NCBI RefSeq assembly: GCF_949987515.2 | Contig: NC_082695.1 | Span: 84,489,104-84,553,103, forward strand | Reading direction: 5' to 3' | From: Delphinus delphis | Lineage: Eukaryota > Chordata > Mammalia > Artiodactyla > Delphinidae | Length of the DNA: 64,000 nt | Part shown: positions 46,545 through 57,959 of the stretch, in pieces | How the letters are laid out: each line of letters opens with the position of its first letter | Numbering within the stretch: position 1 is the stretch's first letter | Notes under the pieces: model-generated | Seen by the model: the letters and a program-made list of their open reading frames with translations, nothing else | Told to the model about the DNA's origin: nothing | Databases searched by the model: none | Made by a program: the position numbers and the translations under genes

Positions 46545-48185
46545 GTGAGGGGTCTGAGATTTTGCCCTTCTTGGAAGCAGTAAGCTAACCTGTCACTCTC
46601 TCCTGGAAGCTGGCAGAAGACACAAGACTCCCGGGTCAGAGACAAACGGCTTCACTGCTCATGGCAACAGCCAGCACTTTGTGTTCTCCTCAGTTCCCCA
46701 GAACCTCACGTCTCACGCAGGTGACACGGCAGGCCTAAGATAAATGCCTGCGTCTAGCGTGGCTGCATTACAGGAAAGAAACCCAGGGCCCAGCGCTTTT
46801 TGAACAAGGAATAAACACCTCAACAAGCAGCAAACAAGCCAGTTCCCACCCCTGGGGAGCATATGGTGGCATCTCCAGAAATGGAGCCAGACAAGCCTTG
46901 CAGCCCCGCACACTCGGCAGGACTGTGCAGGGACTCTGGGCCAACCACCTCCCCTGGCACTCTCACAAACGTAAATTATATTAATATTATCACGTTAGAT
47001 ATTCTAGAAACCACTAGATACCGAGGCATATCCAGCCAAACCGCAATTGTGGGATTTGTTTATGGAACTAAGCTTGGAAATGTTAAGATATTGGCAAAAG
47101 ATTCACACGTCTTCAAGAGGCTGTCAGTCATCACCGATCACCTTGCCGCTCACTGACGTCGAGGACCAGCTCCACCCCTGACTGTGAATTATCTGCACCA
47201 TCACCAACTTGTATGGTGGCCAAATGCTTGCCTTTCAGAAAAGACAGAGGCGCTTTTGCTGATTCAGGACGTACTAACCGCTCATGAGGTGCAACTTGCT
47301 CCCAGTTGTTTATTAAGATTTCTGAGAAAAGGACACGGTGCCAAAGGCTTTCACAGCCAGTATAAAACATCCGTGAAGCTCAGAAATAAAACACGCTGTC
47401 AGCCTTCAAACCTAGAGCCAAGCCCAAGAGCGTTCACAGTGCTGAATCATAAGATAAATCCTTGATATTTTTTCTAATATTTGGCCCCATTAAAACATAC
47501 AGTATTTTCAAGAAATATTTCCTAAGCCCTATGGAAAAGGCTGAATGGTTCCCAGAAGTGGGGATAAATGAGCTGGGATAAAGCATTGTCTTCCACTCTT
47601 GGACATACTTTGTACATGAAAACTAAATTATCTTATGAATAATCAGCCCATATAAACATGTAAAGAGTGTATGGCGACATACAAAATTTTTTCAAAAGCA
47701 TTTGGAGCAAGATTTAAAGAAATACTATCATGGAAATAAAGTAGTGGGTGAGTAGAACACATATAACAAAGGAATGGGTGCTGGCTAAGAAGCCGGAGGC
47801 CACAGGACAGGCAGTGGGGGAGATGGCCCGCCAGGAACAGAAGCTGAGGCTTTCAGTCCTCAGGCAGGCAGCTGGGAAGGAAACATCGGAGCAGTGGGAA
47901 CCCCACCACCACAAGCTGAGCTGGGAATCTCCACCTTCAGGGAGAGCCTCACTCCTCTTCTAAAGGGCTTCCATCTGACTAGGTTTCCCACCGAGCTTCG
48001 TCTCCCTTTTGATTAACTCAATGCTAACTAGTCAAAGACTGTAACACATCTGCAAGGGCCCTTCACAGCAGCACCGAATGAGTAACTGGAAGAAGGTGAG
48101 TGTGTTCTACAAACAGCTGCCACCTCCCGTGTAGCCCACAGTCACTGAAAATACACCGGAGCACCTGGAGGTGCTGCTCAGCCCA
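46545..48185. other. Unannotated sequence, possible regulatory block at 46960-47220
   Basis: No gene recognised. 46965-47220 is repeat-free with AT cores and one CRE-like tgacgtc at 47154. The remainder holds only short frames. Confidence 0.35.
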
Positions 48186-48189
48186 GCCA

Positions 48190-48405
48190 AGCTGACACAT
48201 CACACCCTCGTCCCAGCGCGGAAGACACAGGTTCAAATCCCAGCTCTGCACTACACGTGTGAATTTGGGAGGTACTTGGGTTCAGTCACTTTGTCCCTAA
48301 GCTGGGACGATGACATAAGTCTTTCAGGGTTGTTTGTGAGGATTAGAGCTATTTTATGAAAGTCCTCAGCTCAGTGTATGGTAGCACAGGAAGGGTCCCA
48401 AAGCA
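48190..48405 (+). repeat. MIR SINE
   Basis: 'gacacaggttcaaatcccag', 'ctctgcactacacgtgtgaa', 'tcactttgtccctaagctgg', 'gtttgtgaggattagagcta', 'cagctcagtgtatggtagca' in order, covering nearly the whole element including the tRNA-derived B-box. Confidence 0.85.
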
Positions 48406-48409
48406 TCAT

Positions 48410-49305
48410 TAATATCATGTGTGTGCACACCTGGGCACACCTGCCTGTGTTTCTGAAAAAGTAACTCCCTTAACTTCTAACTAGTTTTTTCTGCATCATC
48501 CGAGATAACTCTTTGACCTCCAAGAATTAGCATGCCTAGAGCACTTCGTAAAGGTGCTTAAACCTTGACATGAAAGCCTTCCAGATACATTTCCCTGACG
48601 CTGCATTATACCTATGTTCTGCTATCCATCTAGTACCTGATCCACTGCATAAAGTTCTCTCCATTTAGTTTTTGCTGAAAGTTGCATCCCTATTCAGCCC
48701 CTACCTCCAAAGAGAAATTCAGCTCTTGCAGCCTTTCACTTACAGGACCCGAGAAGAAAATTCCTGGCAAATCAGGAGTTCTTCTAAGATTCACCCTCCA
48801 ATCAGGATATGTTTGCGTGAGCAAGCAACTTAACAAAATGGGATATTTGTATCCACTGCTTCCTTTGCTACTTTTGGAAAGAATGATTCTCAATGTAAAA
48901 TTTAAAAGTTATACCATGTATTAATGGTGACCCTGTTCTCTGAAGAAAAATCTATGTTCACAATTGGACAACAATTTGTAATTTTGTACTTTTTCACAGT
49001 AAAATTTGTTAAATGTATGAAATTAAATCATAATCATTTAAAAATAAAATAGAATGAAATCATTAACTGAAAACTTTAGGATTTCACAAGCTGCTTTTAA
49101 CAAAACACAACATATTTATACAGGAGCTGTCTGATAGTTTGAACATACAAATTGCTTTGAATATAACAGATAACAGCAGAGAAGCAAACTCAGCACAGAT
49201 ATAAAAGTTGAATGTTCTATAGAGAACTATAGGACATAATCTATGGCCTCAAGGAACTTAATAGGACAAATATACAAACAAAACAGTTAAATGAGGATGA
49301 AAAAA
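48410..49305. other. Unannotated sequence
   Basis: AT-rich. No recognised gene or repeat. Confidence 0.35.
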
Positions 49306-49310
49306 ATGTT

Positions 49311-49546
49311 TAAAAAGAGGAAGGATGGGGCTTCCCTGGTGGCACAGTGGTTGACAGTCCGCCTGCCGATGCAGGGGACGCGGGTTTGTGCCCCAGTCCG
49401 GGAAGATCCCACAGGCCGCGGAGCGGCTGGGCCCATGAGCCATGGCCGCTGAGCCTGCGCGTCCGGAGCCTGTGCTCCACAACGGGAGAGGCCACAGCAG
49501 TGAGAGGCCCGCGTACCGAAAAAAATTTAAAAAAGAGGAAGGATGG
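49311..49546 (+). mobile_element. CHR-2-like SINE, short form, with long target-site duplication
   Basis: Body 49329-49519 with a short A tail. The 17-bp duplication aaaaagaggaaggatgg flanks it (49312-49328 and 49530-49546), exact. This fixes the pre-insertion site and implies a fairly recent event. Confidence 0.95.
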
Positions 49547-49992
49547 AAAGATGTCAGTGTCAGGGCTGTGTAACTGGCCTAGTCAGTAGTTACTGAAGTA
49601 TTAATCGTAATGTCGATTGGGTCTTTTCAGTTCCAGAATTTCTTCTTAATGTTCTACGGAAATACTTTTTCATGGAAACTTTACAAGGATAACAAGACCT
49701 TTAGTGAGAAAAAAATGTCATACTATTGACTATTCCATTCAAAATACAGGCAGCACTTATGTTTTAGTATTTATATACGTACCTTTCTAATATTTCTCAG
49801 CTAATAACACTTAGATTTATTTTTTAAACGTGTACCCAGTGTAAAAGCCCAAAACAGAAAGCCTTTAAAACAGAGGAGAAAATCTTTATAACGTGGGATA
49901 GGCCAAAATTTCTTAGGATACAAAAAGTACTAACCATGAAAGGAAAAAAAAATGATTAAGTGATGTAATTCAATCTTAAACTTCTGCTTTTT

Positions 49993-50149
49993 AAAAGACA
50001 CCGTTCTGGGACTTCCCTGGTGGTCCAGTGGTTAAGACTCCATGCTTCCAATGCAGTTTGATCCCTGTTCAGGGAACTAAGATCCCACATGCCACACAGA
50101 GTGTCCAAAAAACAAAAAATTAAATAAACAAATAAAAGATACCATTCCT
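49993..50149 (+). mobile_element. Older tRNA-derived CHR-type SINE (CHR-1-like)
   Basis: Begins gggacttccctggtggtcca (50008) and has 'gttcagggaactaagatccc'. It is shorter than the other copies and lacks the 'actactgagcc' units. Flanks aaaagacaccgttct (49993-50007) and aaaagataccattcc (50134-50148) form a target duplication with mismatches. The insertion lies in the middle of an L1 sentence. Confidence 0.9.
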
Positions 50150-50430
50150 TCTAAAGGAAATAAAAAGACAAGGTTCAGAATGGAGGAAATATTCTGGTAA
50201 AGGACTTGTATCTAGAATATACAGAAAACTCCAACAGCTCAATAATAAAAAGAGAAGCAACCCAATTTTTCAAAATGGCAAAGCCTTAAACAGACATCTT
50301 ACCAAAATTAAAGATACAAGATGGCTAATATAAGAATAGCCCACTCATCAAGAAAATGCAATTGAAACCACACAGTGAGATACCACTGCTGTGCACTACA
50401 CTGACTAAAATTTTTAAAAATCTAGTGCTA

Positions 50431-50800
50431 GGGCTTCCCTGGTGGCGCAGTGGTTAAGAATCTGCCAGCCAATGCAGGGGACACAGGTTCGACCCCTGGC
50501 CCGGGAAGATCCCACATGCCACGGAGCAACTAAGCCTGTGCACCACAACTACTGAGCCTGCGCTCTAGAGCCCGCAAGCCGCAACTACTGAGCGCAGGTG
50601 GCACAACTACTGAAGCCTGCTCACCTAGAGCCCATGTTCCGCAACAAGAGAAGCCACCGCAATGAGAAGCCTGTGCACCACAATGAAGAGTAGCCCCCGC
50701 TCGCCACAACTAGAGAAAGCCCGCGTGCAGCAACAAAGACTGAACGCAGCCAAAAATAAATTTTATATAAAATAAATTAATTTTTAAAAATAATTTAAAA
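50431..50800 (+). mobile_element. CHR-type SINE, long form, nested in L1
   Basis: Head gggcttccctggtggcgcag, long-form body with three 'actactga' units, tail aaataaattttatataaaat extending into T/A-rich sequence to about 50800. A possible duplication aatttttaaaaat occurs at 50409-50421 and 50779-50791, but it does not abut the head, so the boundaries are uncertain. Confidence 0.92.
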
Positions 50801-51254
50801 AAAGGACTGGTATATGAATGTTCATAGTAGTTTTATTCATCATAGCCCCAAACTGATAACCCAAATGTCCATCAACATGTGAATGGATAAACAAATTGTA
50901 TTTTCATACAATGGCATACCACTCAGTGATCAGAAACAAAAGAATATATTTCTGATACACGCAACAGAGATGAATCTTGCAGACCTCGTGAAGGAAAGTC
51001 ATACACAATAGAGTAGTACATACTACGTGATTCGATTTATATGAAGCTTTAGAATTGGACAAACTAAGCTACTGTGATAAAGGTCTAAACGTAAGTTGCT
51101 TATGGGTGGGCTGAAAAGAAACATGAGGAAACTTTCTGGAGTAAGAGAAACGTTTTAGATGTTGATAGGGTGGTGTCAGAATCTCTCAAACTTACACTTA
51201 AAACTCTGTGTATTTTACTATGTACACATTATACTTTAATAAAATAAAAATTGC

Positions 51255-52320
51255 TGTAGCATTTTGGTATTTTGAAGATTTGGTTAATGATTGTTAACTT
51301 GCCCACAGCTTGACTTAAAATTAAAAAATCACACAGAAAGTACATTTCCAAGCCCCAAATAAGTGACCTTACTGGTATTTATAGGTTGCTTTCCTGTCCT
51401 CCTAACTGCATTCTTTTGTTCTGGCTGCTACTCGTAGAAGTAGAAAAATTTCTTAATGTCAAATTTATGGAGGCCAAGTCTATATTAATATGATGCGTCA
51501 ATTATTCATAGATCACATATTATATACAATGTGGCTATGCAGAATTTCTCCTTATGAAATAATGTCAGTCAGACATGTCACTTTTATAATAGTGCACGTG
51601 ATTTCCTTTAATTTATGTAAAGCTGTGAGTAGACAGCCATGCTGCATGCATAGCAAGTAAGTGTGTAACCAACCAAGTGTGCAAGAAAGGTGATAGTGTA
51701 TATAGACTAGTCCTTCTGCCTTGCGGTAATTAGGCACAAGTGAAAATTCACTCTAGTGTTTACTTAAAGTTTTCTCTTACACTTTCAGTTTCTCAGAATG
51801 CAGAGTCTACAACATCATCAACTTTCTCTGACAACCCATACCTTCAATCACTGCCTAAAAGGCAGAGAGAAACTCGCCTCTCACACACATTGGACGACCT
51901 CGGATCCCACCCTCACACGTGGGCAGTACTCCTGTGACGTGTTAAACGTCAGGAGGTGTTAAACTGCATTATTTTTGCAAGTATTAGTATTAATGTGAAT
52001 CATGAGCTCTATGTACTCAGGAGAGTATATTACTCTTACAATGTGGATTACATATGCTAAAATTTTATTGAGAATTTTTATGTCTTTCCATGCATAGTGG
52101 ACCTGGGATTTTTCCTCTGGTAGAAGTTAGTATTTTTCCTGATCATGTTTCAGGGTCTGAAGTAAAAGAAAAATGAATTTCACCAAATCTCCTCAGGCTA
52201 CAGATGTAATAAGGTGACATTATCATTAATATCCAGAATTATCAAACCCATGGCCCCTACCAATATAACTGCCTCCATCAAAGTCTTACAGTTATTTCTG
52301 GGAGGCTTCAGGAAGTAACC
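51255..52320. other. AT-rich unannotated sequence around a possible exon
   Basis: Apart from the candidate exon at 51789, which is described separately, I see no repeat and no other open frame of interest here. Confidence 0.35.
51789..51937 (+). other. Candidate short terminal coding exon (unproven)
   Basis: A pyrimidine-rich stretch ends in a good splice acceptor, gttttctcttacactttcag, at 51769-51788. Downstream, an open frame runs 49 codons from phase 1 to a TGA at 51935-51937. The peptide is Ser/Thr- and charge-rich (SQNAESTTSSTFSDNPYLQS, then a KRQRETR basic stretch). It sits in otherwise AT-rich, stop-rich DNA. I recognise no family. The frame also stays open upstream to an ATG at 51740. 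It could equally be chance. Confidence 0.18.
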
Positions 52321-52324
52321 GTGC

Positions 52325-53635
52325 ATTCTAAGGAGCAAGTCTCTGAGCGCCTCACTCATATCTGCTTAGAGAAAAGCCACCGGAGGATGACGCCCCCCCC
52401 CACTAGGAACACGGCTTCCAGACGCTTCCACGAGAATTCTGCACACCTTTCCCCCAGCACCTCCCACGCCGCACAGTCATCCAGCTGCTCCTCACAGAAC
52501 TGGGGAGAATGTCCCCTCCCCACTGAGCTGGTGTCCTTCCTCACCCGGGGCCAAGCTACTCACCGCACAGAGCCCCCTATGATGGCAGCCCCCCAGCTTC
52601 AGGGGGCAGCCCCTCCTTCCACAAGGGCTCCATAAGACAAAGTGAGCCGGTTTCTGGACCTGACTCCCACCTGGTGGCCTGTATCTACCAAAGAAGAGAG
52701 AGACTTAAGTCTTTACAGAGGCTCCAGCACACAAGACAGCAGGAGTAGGAGTTCTCAGCTGGGAGTTCCACCAAACTCCCTGGTCCACGCAATTCTGTGT
52801 AAGGTGAGAACATGGACTTTTGGTCACTGTGATCTTTCTTTTGACCAAGAAGGGGGACAGTTAAATGTCCCTTTAAGTAGGACTCGAACCTCAGCTGCGA
52901 GGCCCAGTGCACGGCCCCCCTTGGCCAGGGCAGTTAGTTCACCCTCCTCCTTACGCCCCATCCTGAGGCACAGCCGGGAGTCAGCTGGGTAGGTAGGTAG
53001 GTAGACCTCTCATGCCGATGTCCTTCCTGTAGAGGATAAAGTAGAACGGGAACCTGGCATCATGGGGTCATACCAGCTCGTGACCTGCTGGCTTCCAGGA
53101 GGAGTCTGTCTGTTGCCACATGTCCAAGCATCATCAACTCATGCGAACGTTAACATGCCCTTGAAGAGGGGACCCAGCCACAGTGGGCCACGCATACACT
53201 GAGAGCAGCTCTGTGGGCTAAGCTCTCCAGATGTGCCAGGCCTGGACCTGGGCCCCTCAGCGCCTCTTGCCCTGGCCCCACTGGGCAGGCACCGTGGAAG
53301 TGGAGCCCTGCACGCTGCTCTTCCCGGCTCCTGGGTCTGCTGAGCTCAGCCACGGGTCCTGTAGCTCCACCGCCTCCTGTGTTTTCCAGCCTTGGATGGT
53401 AGTAGCTTCCTGACATCACTAATTTCTGGGAAGCCGTCATAGCACCCTCATTCCCTAGGCAACGAATTCATCCCATTACGTCCCCTGTGATGTAAATACT
53501 TGAAATGGTATCTTGGTTGGAAACTGCATTTCTCGAAGTGGTTTCCTGGTTACACCTTCCCCCACTCCTTTTTGGTGAGGTAAAAAATGACATGTGTAAT
53601 TACCAGCTTTTCTGAAGTATTTTAAGCGATTGTTT
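52325..53635. other. Unannotated GC-richer sequence
   Basis: Frames of 96-116 codons (52321-52635, 52642-52992, 53150-53440 minus) have no recognised domain. A C-run at 52390-52400 lies within the first and weakens it. (GGTA)n at 52987-53004 is a short simple repeat. Confidence 0.4.
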
Positions 53636-53639
53636 TAAT

Positions 53640-54260
53640 GATAATTAAATATTTGACCTAGAAGAGCTCTCCAGTGAATCTGTCAGGTCTGTATCCTTAT
53701 TTGTTATTCTTGTAACTTGCGTTGCTAACCCGTGAAGATCTGCATTTCCTGTCACATCAATTTTAAAAGATTTTATTTCTTATGATGCCACATATCTGTC
53801 ATATTAATTAGCCCGCTGATGAGAACAACACTCTTCCTTTCTTGTATTAACTCTTAGGCTCCTTCCTTATTCATAATTCTATTCATTTGCTCTTTTATTA
53901 TTTAGTTTCATAAAACCACATCAGTTTCATTAATTTTTTCCTAAAATAAGTGGATTTCGTTCATCAGTTCTGTTTACTTCTTGCTATTCACTTCTGCTCT
54001 TATTTCTTAACCTTATTTAATTTTGTTTTTACCTTTTAACAAATGCAAGTATGTGAGATAACATATCTTTCTAAGTGCTGTTTTGGTGGCATTCCTTCAG
54101 TGCTGACGTGTGATATTTATACTTTTATGATATTAAATACTCTATTACTGTGGTTTTGACCTCTTGCGTGATGGATACTGTTTGAATTTTTGTTGCCACT
54201 GTTCCATGGAATGGAGTACCCTTAAATTTCATCATATGCGTTCCTAATCCTTCTTCACAT
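53640..54260 (-). mobile_element. Ancient antisense L1 ORF2 fragment
   Basis: Plus-strand phrases such as 'tccagtgaatctgtcaggtc', 'gttcatcagttctgtttact', 'cacttctgctcttatttctt', 'aagtgctgttttggtggcat' and 'ctgtggttttgacctcttgc' are in the order of the complement of the L1 RT-domain region. Very diverged, many indels, no frame left. Confidence 0.75.
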
Positions 54261-54689
54261 AGTGAACTTTGCCTTTTGTTAATGCTTTAATCCATCCTCC
54301 TTCTCAGAGGTTTAATCTGTTCAAGTGTCTGCGGAACCTTGGCTGCAGAGACTGCTCGGCAAGTGTTCGAGCACATTAGAAATATTCTCTCAACAGGCAG
54401 AGGGAAGAGTCCGTTTGGTCAGACACTGCACTCCTCAACTCTGTCTTAGAAACAATATCAAAAGTTACTGCCATATGACTACTTCAGTTTTTTCTACATT
54501 CTTCTTGTTCTTAGGCCTTCATGTCTTCAGCCTTTTTGTTTTACTTTACTTGATGATTGTGTCCTTGGAGCTCACTGGGGTCCACTCAGTAATGAACCTC
54601 TTTGAAACGCCCCTGTTTCCAGGTCGTTTTTAACCCAATGTCCATTGTTATCCTCCTAGGTATGTTTCATTCCTCCTCTCATTACATGT

Positions 54690-54930
54690 TTATTTAACAA
54701 CTCTGACATGCCAGGTGCTGTTCTAGGCACTGCAGATAAAGCAGTAAGCAAGGCAAATTCCCTTCCGTCACAGAGCTGACATTTCAGAGGGGCAAGCTGG
54801 ACCACCCAGCATGTCCACAAGTGTAAAGTGCTCGAGGAAGAACAAACTAGCGTGGGGTGTTTACCCGTTACAGGGACATCAGGAGAGCTCTGGGACAGGA
54901 TGGCCTTTGAGAAAAGGTCTGAATGAAGGA
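54690..54930 (-). repeat. L2 LINE 3' region, antisense
   Basis: 'catgccaggtgctgttctag', 'gcactgcagataaagcagta', 'cttccgtcacagagctgaca', 'tttgagaaaaggtctgaatg' follow the reverse complement of L2's 3' end. Confidence 0.7.
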
Positions 54931-54934
54931 AAGG

Positions 54935-56475
54935 CTTGCACAGCTGGTCTGAGTCTCCTCTGGAATCTGTCCTTCGGCCAAACCCCTTCGCTGGCTTTTC
55001 CTGGCCGGTCTGTTCCTCTTCTGCTGCATCACCACCATCTGTGGTTTACTTGCCAGGTGCCTTCCACGTTGCCCACCCACCACTTTCTCTGCACGTCATG
55101 TCCGCCCTTCACCTCCTGTGGCATCTTCAGAGTCTCTCTGCGATGTAGAGCACCACGCCTACTTTCAATAGCAGCGCCTGTACACGTCTGCAGTTAGTGT
55201 TTCTTCTCAATAAGTTAGTATTTCTTTTCCAAGGGACAGTTGGCATGAGCTCCTCAAGGGTATCACATTCAGGGCAGCGCTGCAAAGCCAACCACTGAGT
55301 TTCCCACCCTGGAGCTTGCCCTTAGCAGCTACAATAATTGCTACACTCCTTGCGGTATCCCACCCTTGCTCTCCCTCTTCCCTTCCCTTCCTAGACAATG
55401 CAGCCAAAACGGCATTAGGTGAGGCCAAGGGAAGCACACAGCTCCCCAGGGGCAGGGGACGGGGAAGGAGGGGAGCCCCAGAGGCTCAGAGTGTGTGCTG
55501 GAGCTCAGACAGACGGAGGCCGAGGTGGGCGGAGCGCACAGGGTGTCAGGGCCCCAGGGCTGGGGCGTGTCTGCAGAGGTGGCTGGCAGCTCAGAGGGTT
55601 GGAGCCTGAGCAGGGAGAAGGCTTCCATGCTGGAGGGTGTGCGGTGGTGATGGAAGGGTGGTTACGCACACCGAGAACGCCCAAATAGGTAAAGATGTTC
55701 AGGATTAAGGCAGGACGGATTTCTCATCGTCAGAGAAGAGAGTTACAGATATGGAAAGGAAGAAAACTAGAATAAACCCTGTGGTGTTGGAGTAGAATTG
55801 GATGTACCAGTGCAAACTGTGGATAGAAAGACAGGCAAACACACAACTAAATACAGGTATAAATGTGCGTGAGTTGCCATGCACGGAACCTGTGCTCTGC
55901 CCTCCGCGAGAGCCTCGGAGCAGTGCTGCCCCAACAGCAATGAACACACCTAGTGCCCAGCACTTGGTTCCCCACTAAAAGGAGCGGGCACTGAAGGTGG
56001 AAAACGGCTAACCCTACAGCTGGAGCAGGAAAAGCGCAGGATACGCCTGGAACATCTTGCCACGTTAGAAAGGAGGTGCTCAAAGAAGGATGACGGAAGA
56101 TTACCAAGAGGACACAGAGGGAGACGGAAGGGGCCCCCCGGCCAGATGTGGGACAACACGGGCATCAGGACAAATGGTACGAATGAATTGTAGCTCCTTG
56201 AATAAAATGGGAAATCCTTACGTCAGACTCACCTAGTAAAATATGTGAATAAATTGAAGTTTGGTGAGGAAGGGGTTATTTGATTAATCTAACATATCAA
56301 AGGAAAAGAGCAGCTTTCCCGGGAGAAGCCTGGCAGACACCACCTCCATCGTCCAGCAACGCAAGGGAACGCCGGCAGCAACGGGGCAGGCTGAAATCGA
56401 AGGCCACCCGATCAGGTGCAGAGAACACAGCACCACCCCGGGGGTTCCTGCCCAAACAAGGCAAGGGGTCTAATC
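54935..56475. other. Unannotated sequence
   Basis: GC-richer at 55400-55620. Opposing frames of about 95 codons overlap. No gene recognised. Confidence 0.4.
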
Positions 56476-56479
56476 AGGA

Positions 56480-56893
56480 CAGACATCAGTCAACCCCACA
56501 TTGAGGAATATTCTGCAAAATAACTGGCCCGTGATCTTCCAAAGTGTTAAGGTCACTAAAAGCAAAGAAAGACTGAAATATTAGCCCCGCTGGAAGGAGA
56601 CTAAAGACACATGACAACACCTGCAACATGTGACTCTGGACTGGATTGTTTTCCCGTAAGGGGCATTGTTGGGACAATGGCGTAGTAATAACATGTAGAC
56701 ATTAATTTCCTCGTTTTGAGGATTGCATAATACAGGAAACACACCCCAAGGTATTCAGGGGTGACGGTACATCAGGTTGGCAACCGATTCTCAAATTGGT
56801 CAGGAAAATAAAAGGTCTTTGTACTGTATTTCCAACTTCTTAAGAAGTTTAAGATTGTTCCACATTTTTTAATCAAAATAAAAAATAAAACAA
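56480..56893 (+). mobile_element. Old L1-type 3' end
   Basis: 'agcaaagaaagactgaaata', 'ggagactaaagacacatgac', 'aacatgtgactctggactgg', 'ttgttgggacaatggcgtag', 'ggtattcaggggtgacggta' and 'ctcaaattggtcaggaaaat' follow a common ancient L1 3' end. It closes with an AATAAAAAATAAAA tail at about 56878-56893. Confidence 0.7.
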
Positions 56894-56894
56894 G

Positions 56895-57714
56895 AATAAG
56901 TTGTATTGCTTTTCAAAATGTGCCTATTGTTTCTGAAACACACTTTTCCCTATCTACCCCTTTTCTCTGCCACCATCCCAGAATTGCTTTTGTCCCCTCC
57001 TCTGGATTGTAATGTATCTTCAAGTTATTCTATCCTCTTGGAAACTGAAGTAATATTTCCTGTCAATCTATATCCCTCAGCCCAAGATCTCCTGAAGATT
57101 GTTCTTCCTCTGAGAGAGAAGGAAAGAAGAGTCCTGACTACCAAAAGAGAGTTTCTCCTGCTCAACACAGAACATCCTGCAGATAATGTCAAGGCTGCTG
57201 AAAAGTTGTTTGAAAAGAAATTAGAAACTGTCTTTCTCTTACTGTACCCTTTTGCTAACCCCCTCCTCCATCCGGATGGCAGACGTGCTGGGTACAATAT
57301 TCCACTTGTCACTACGGTTTGTAGAAATCCAGAGGGATACCACAATAAGCAATGTGTCTTATTGATCACACTGAAGATATTTATGACAGCATGACCGTAG
57401 TGTTAAGTTTTACTCCATTCATGCTAAAATAAACAAGTTTGTCTTATTTCCAGGCATCTAAAACTCCTCTGCAATAAAGTTCTATTTACTTGAGCTGCAT
57501 AAATAATCTAAAATAAAAATAAGGCAGGAAAGACCAGTAGACCGAGTTTTTCATTTCAGGTAGAAGTCCTGTTTCATTATTCAGAATGCGCTACGCCTGC
57601 CTTGTGCTAGTTGACTACTGTAGATGTTCCCATGAAATACATTTCATGCTTTCAGTATTCCACCCGGGTAGATCATTCATACACAGTTCACGGCCATATA
57701 AAAATGAGGCTATT
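56895..57714. other. Unannotated sequence with a 162-codon open frame
   Basis: The plus frame 56906-57394 begins right after the L1 tail. The translation has a hydrophobic N-terminus (LLFLKHTFPYLPLFSATIPE) and a central Lys/Glu-rich part. I cannot assign it to a family. An opposite-strand frame of 114 codons overlaps. Two AATAAA-type signals follow (57428, 57473). It may be a non-coding transcript or chance. Confidence 0.3.
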
Positions 57715-57954
57715 AGAAAAGCCTTCTTTTTTAAAAAGAACATTTATTTACTTAATTACTTGGCCGCGCCGGGTCTTAGTTGTGGCTCACACGATCTTCG
57801 TTGCGGCATGCAGGATCTTTAGTTGCCGTATGCGGGCTCGTAGTTGCGGCATGTGAGATCTAGTTCCCTGACCAGGATGGGAACCCGGGTCCCCTGCATT
57901 GGGAGCCCAGAGTCTGAACCACTGGACCACCAGGGAAGTTCCAGAAAAGCATTC
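57715..57954 (-). mobile_element. CHR-type SINE (CHR-1-like), antisense, with target-site duplication
   Basis: Minus-strand head acttccctggtggtccagtg at about 57940, body with 'gccgcaactacgagcccgca', and tail represented by 'catttatttacttaattact' near 57740. Duplication agaaaagccttc (57715-57726) and agaaaagcattc (57943-57954), one mismatch. Confidence 0.92.
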
Positions 57955-57959
57955 GTAAT

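Larger units (their letters stand above)
49835..51252 (+). mobile_element. Ancient L1 fragment interrupted by two SINEs
   Basis: Three pieces form one L1 in order. 49840-50007 has 'gaaaatctttataacgtggg', 'ttctgctttttaaaagacac'. 50134-50430 has 'aaaggacttgtatctagaat', 'gcaattgaaaccacacagtg'. 50805-51252 has 'ccaaatgtccatcaacatgt', a 3' UTR and 'tacactttaataaaataaa' in broken form. SINEs at 50008 and 50431 split it. An internal part of the ORF2 C-terminus is missing between pieces two and three. It is non-functional. Confidence 0.85.
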
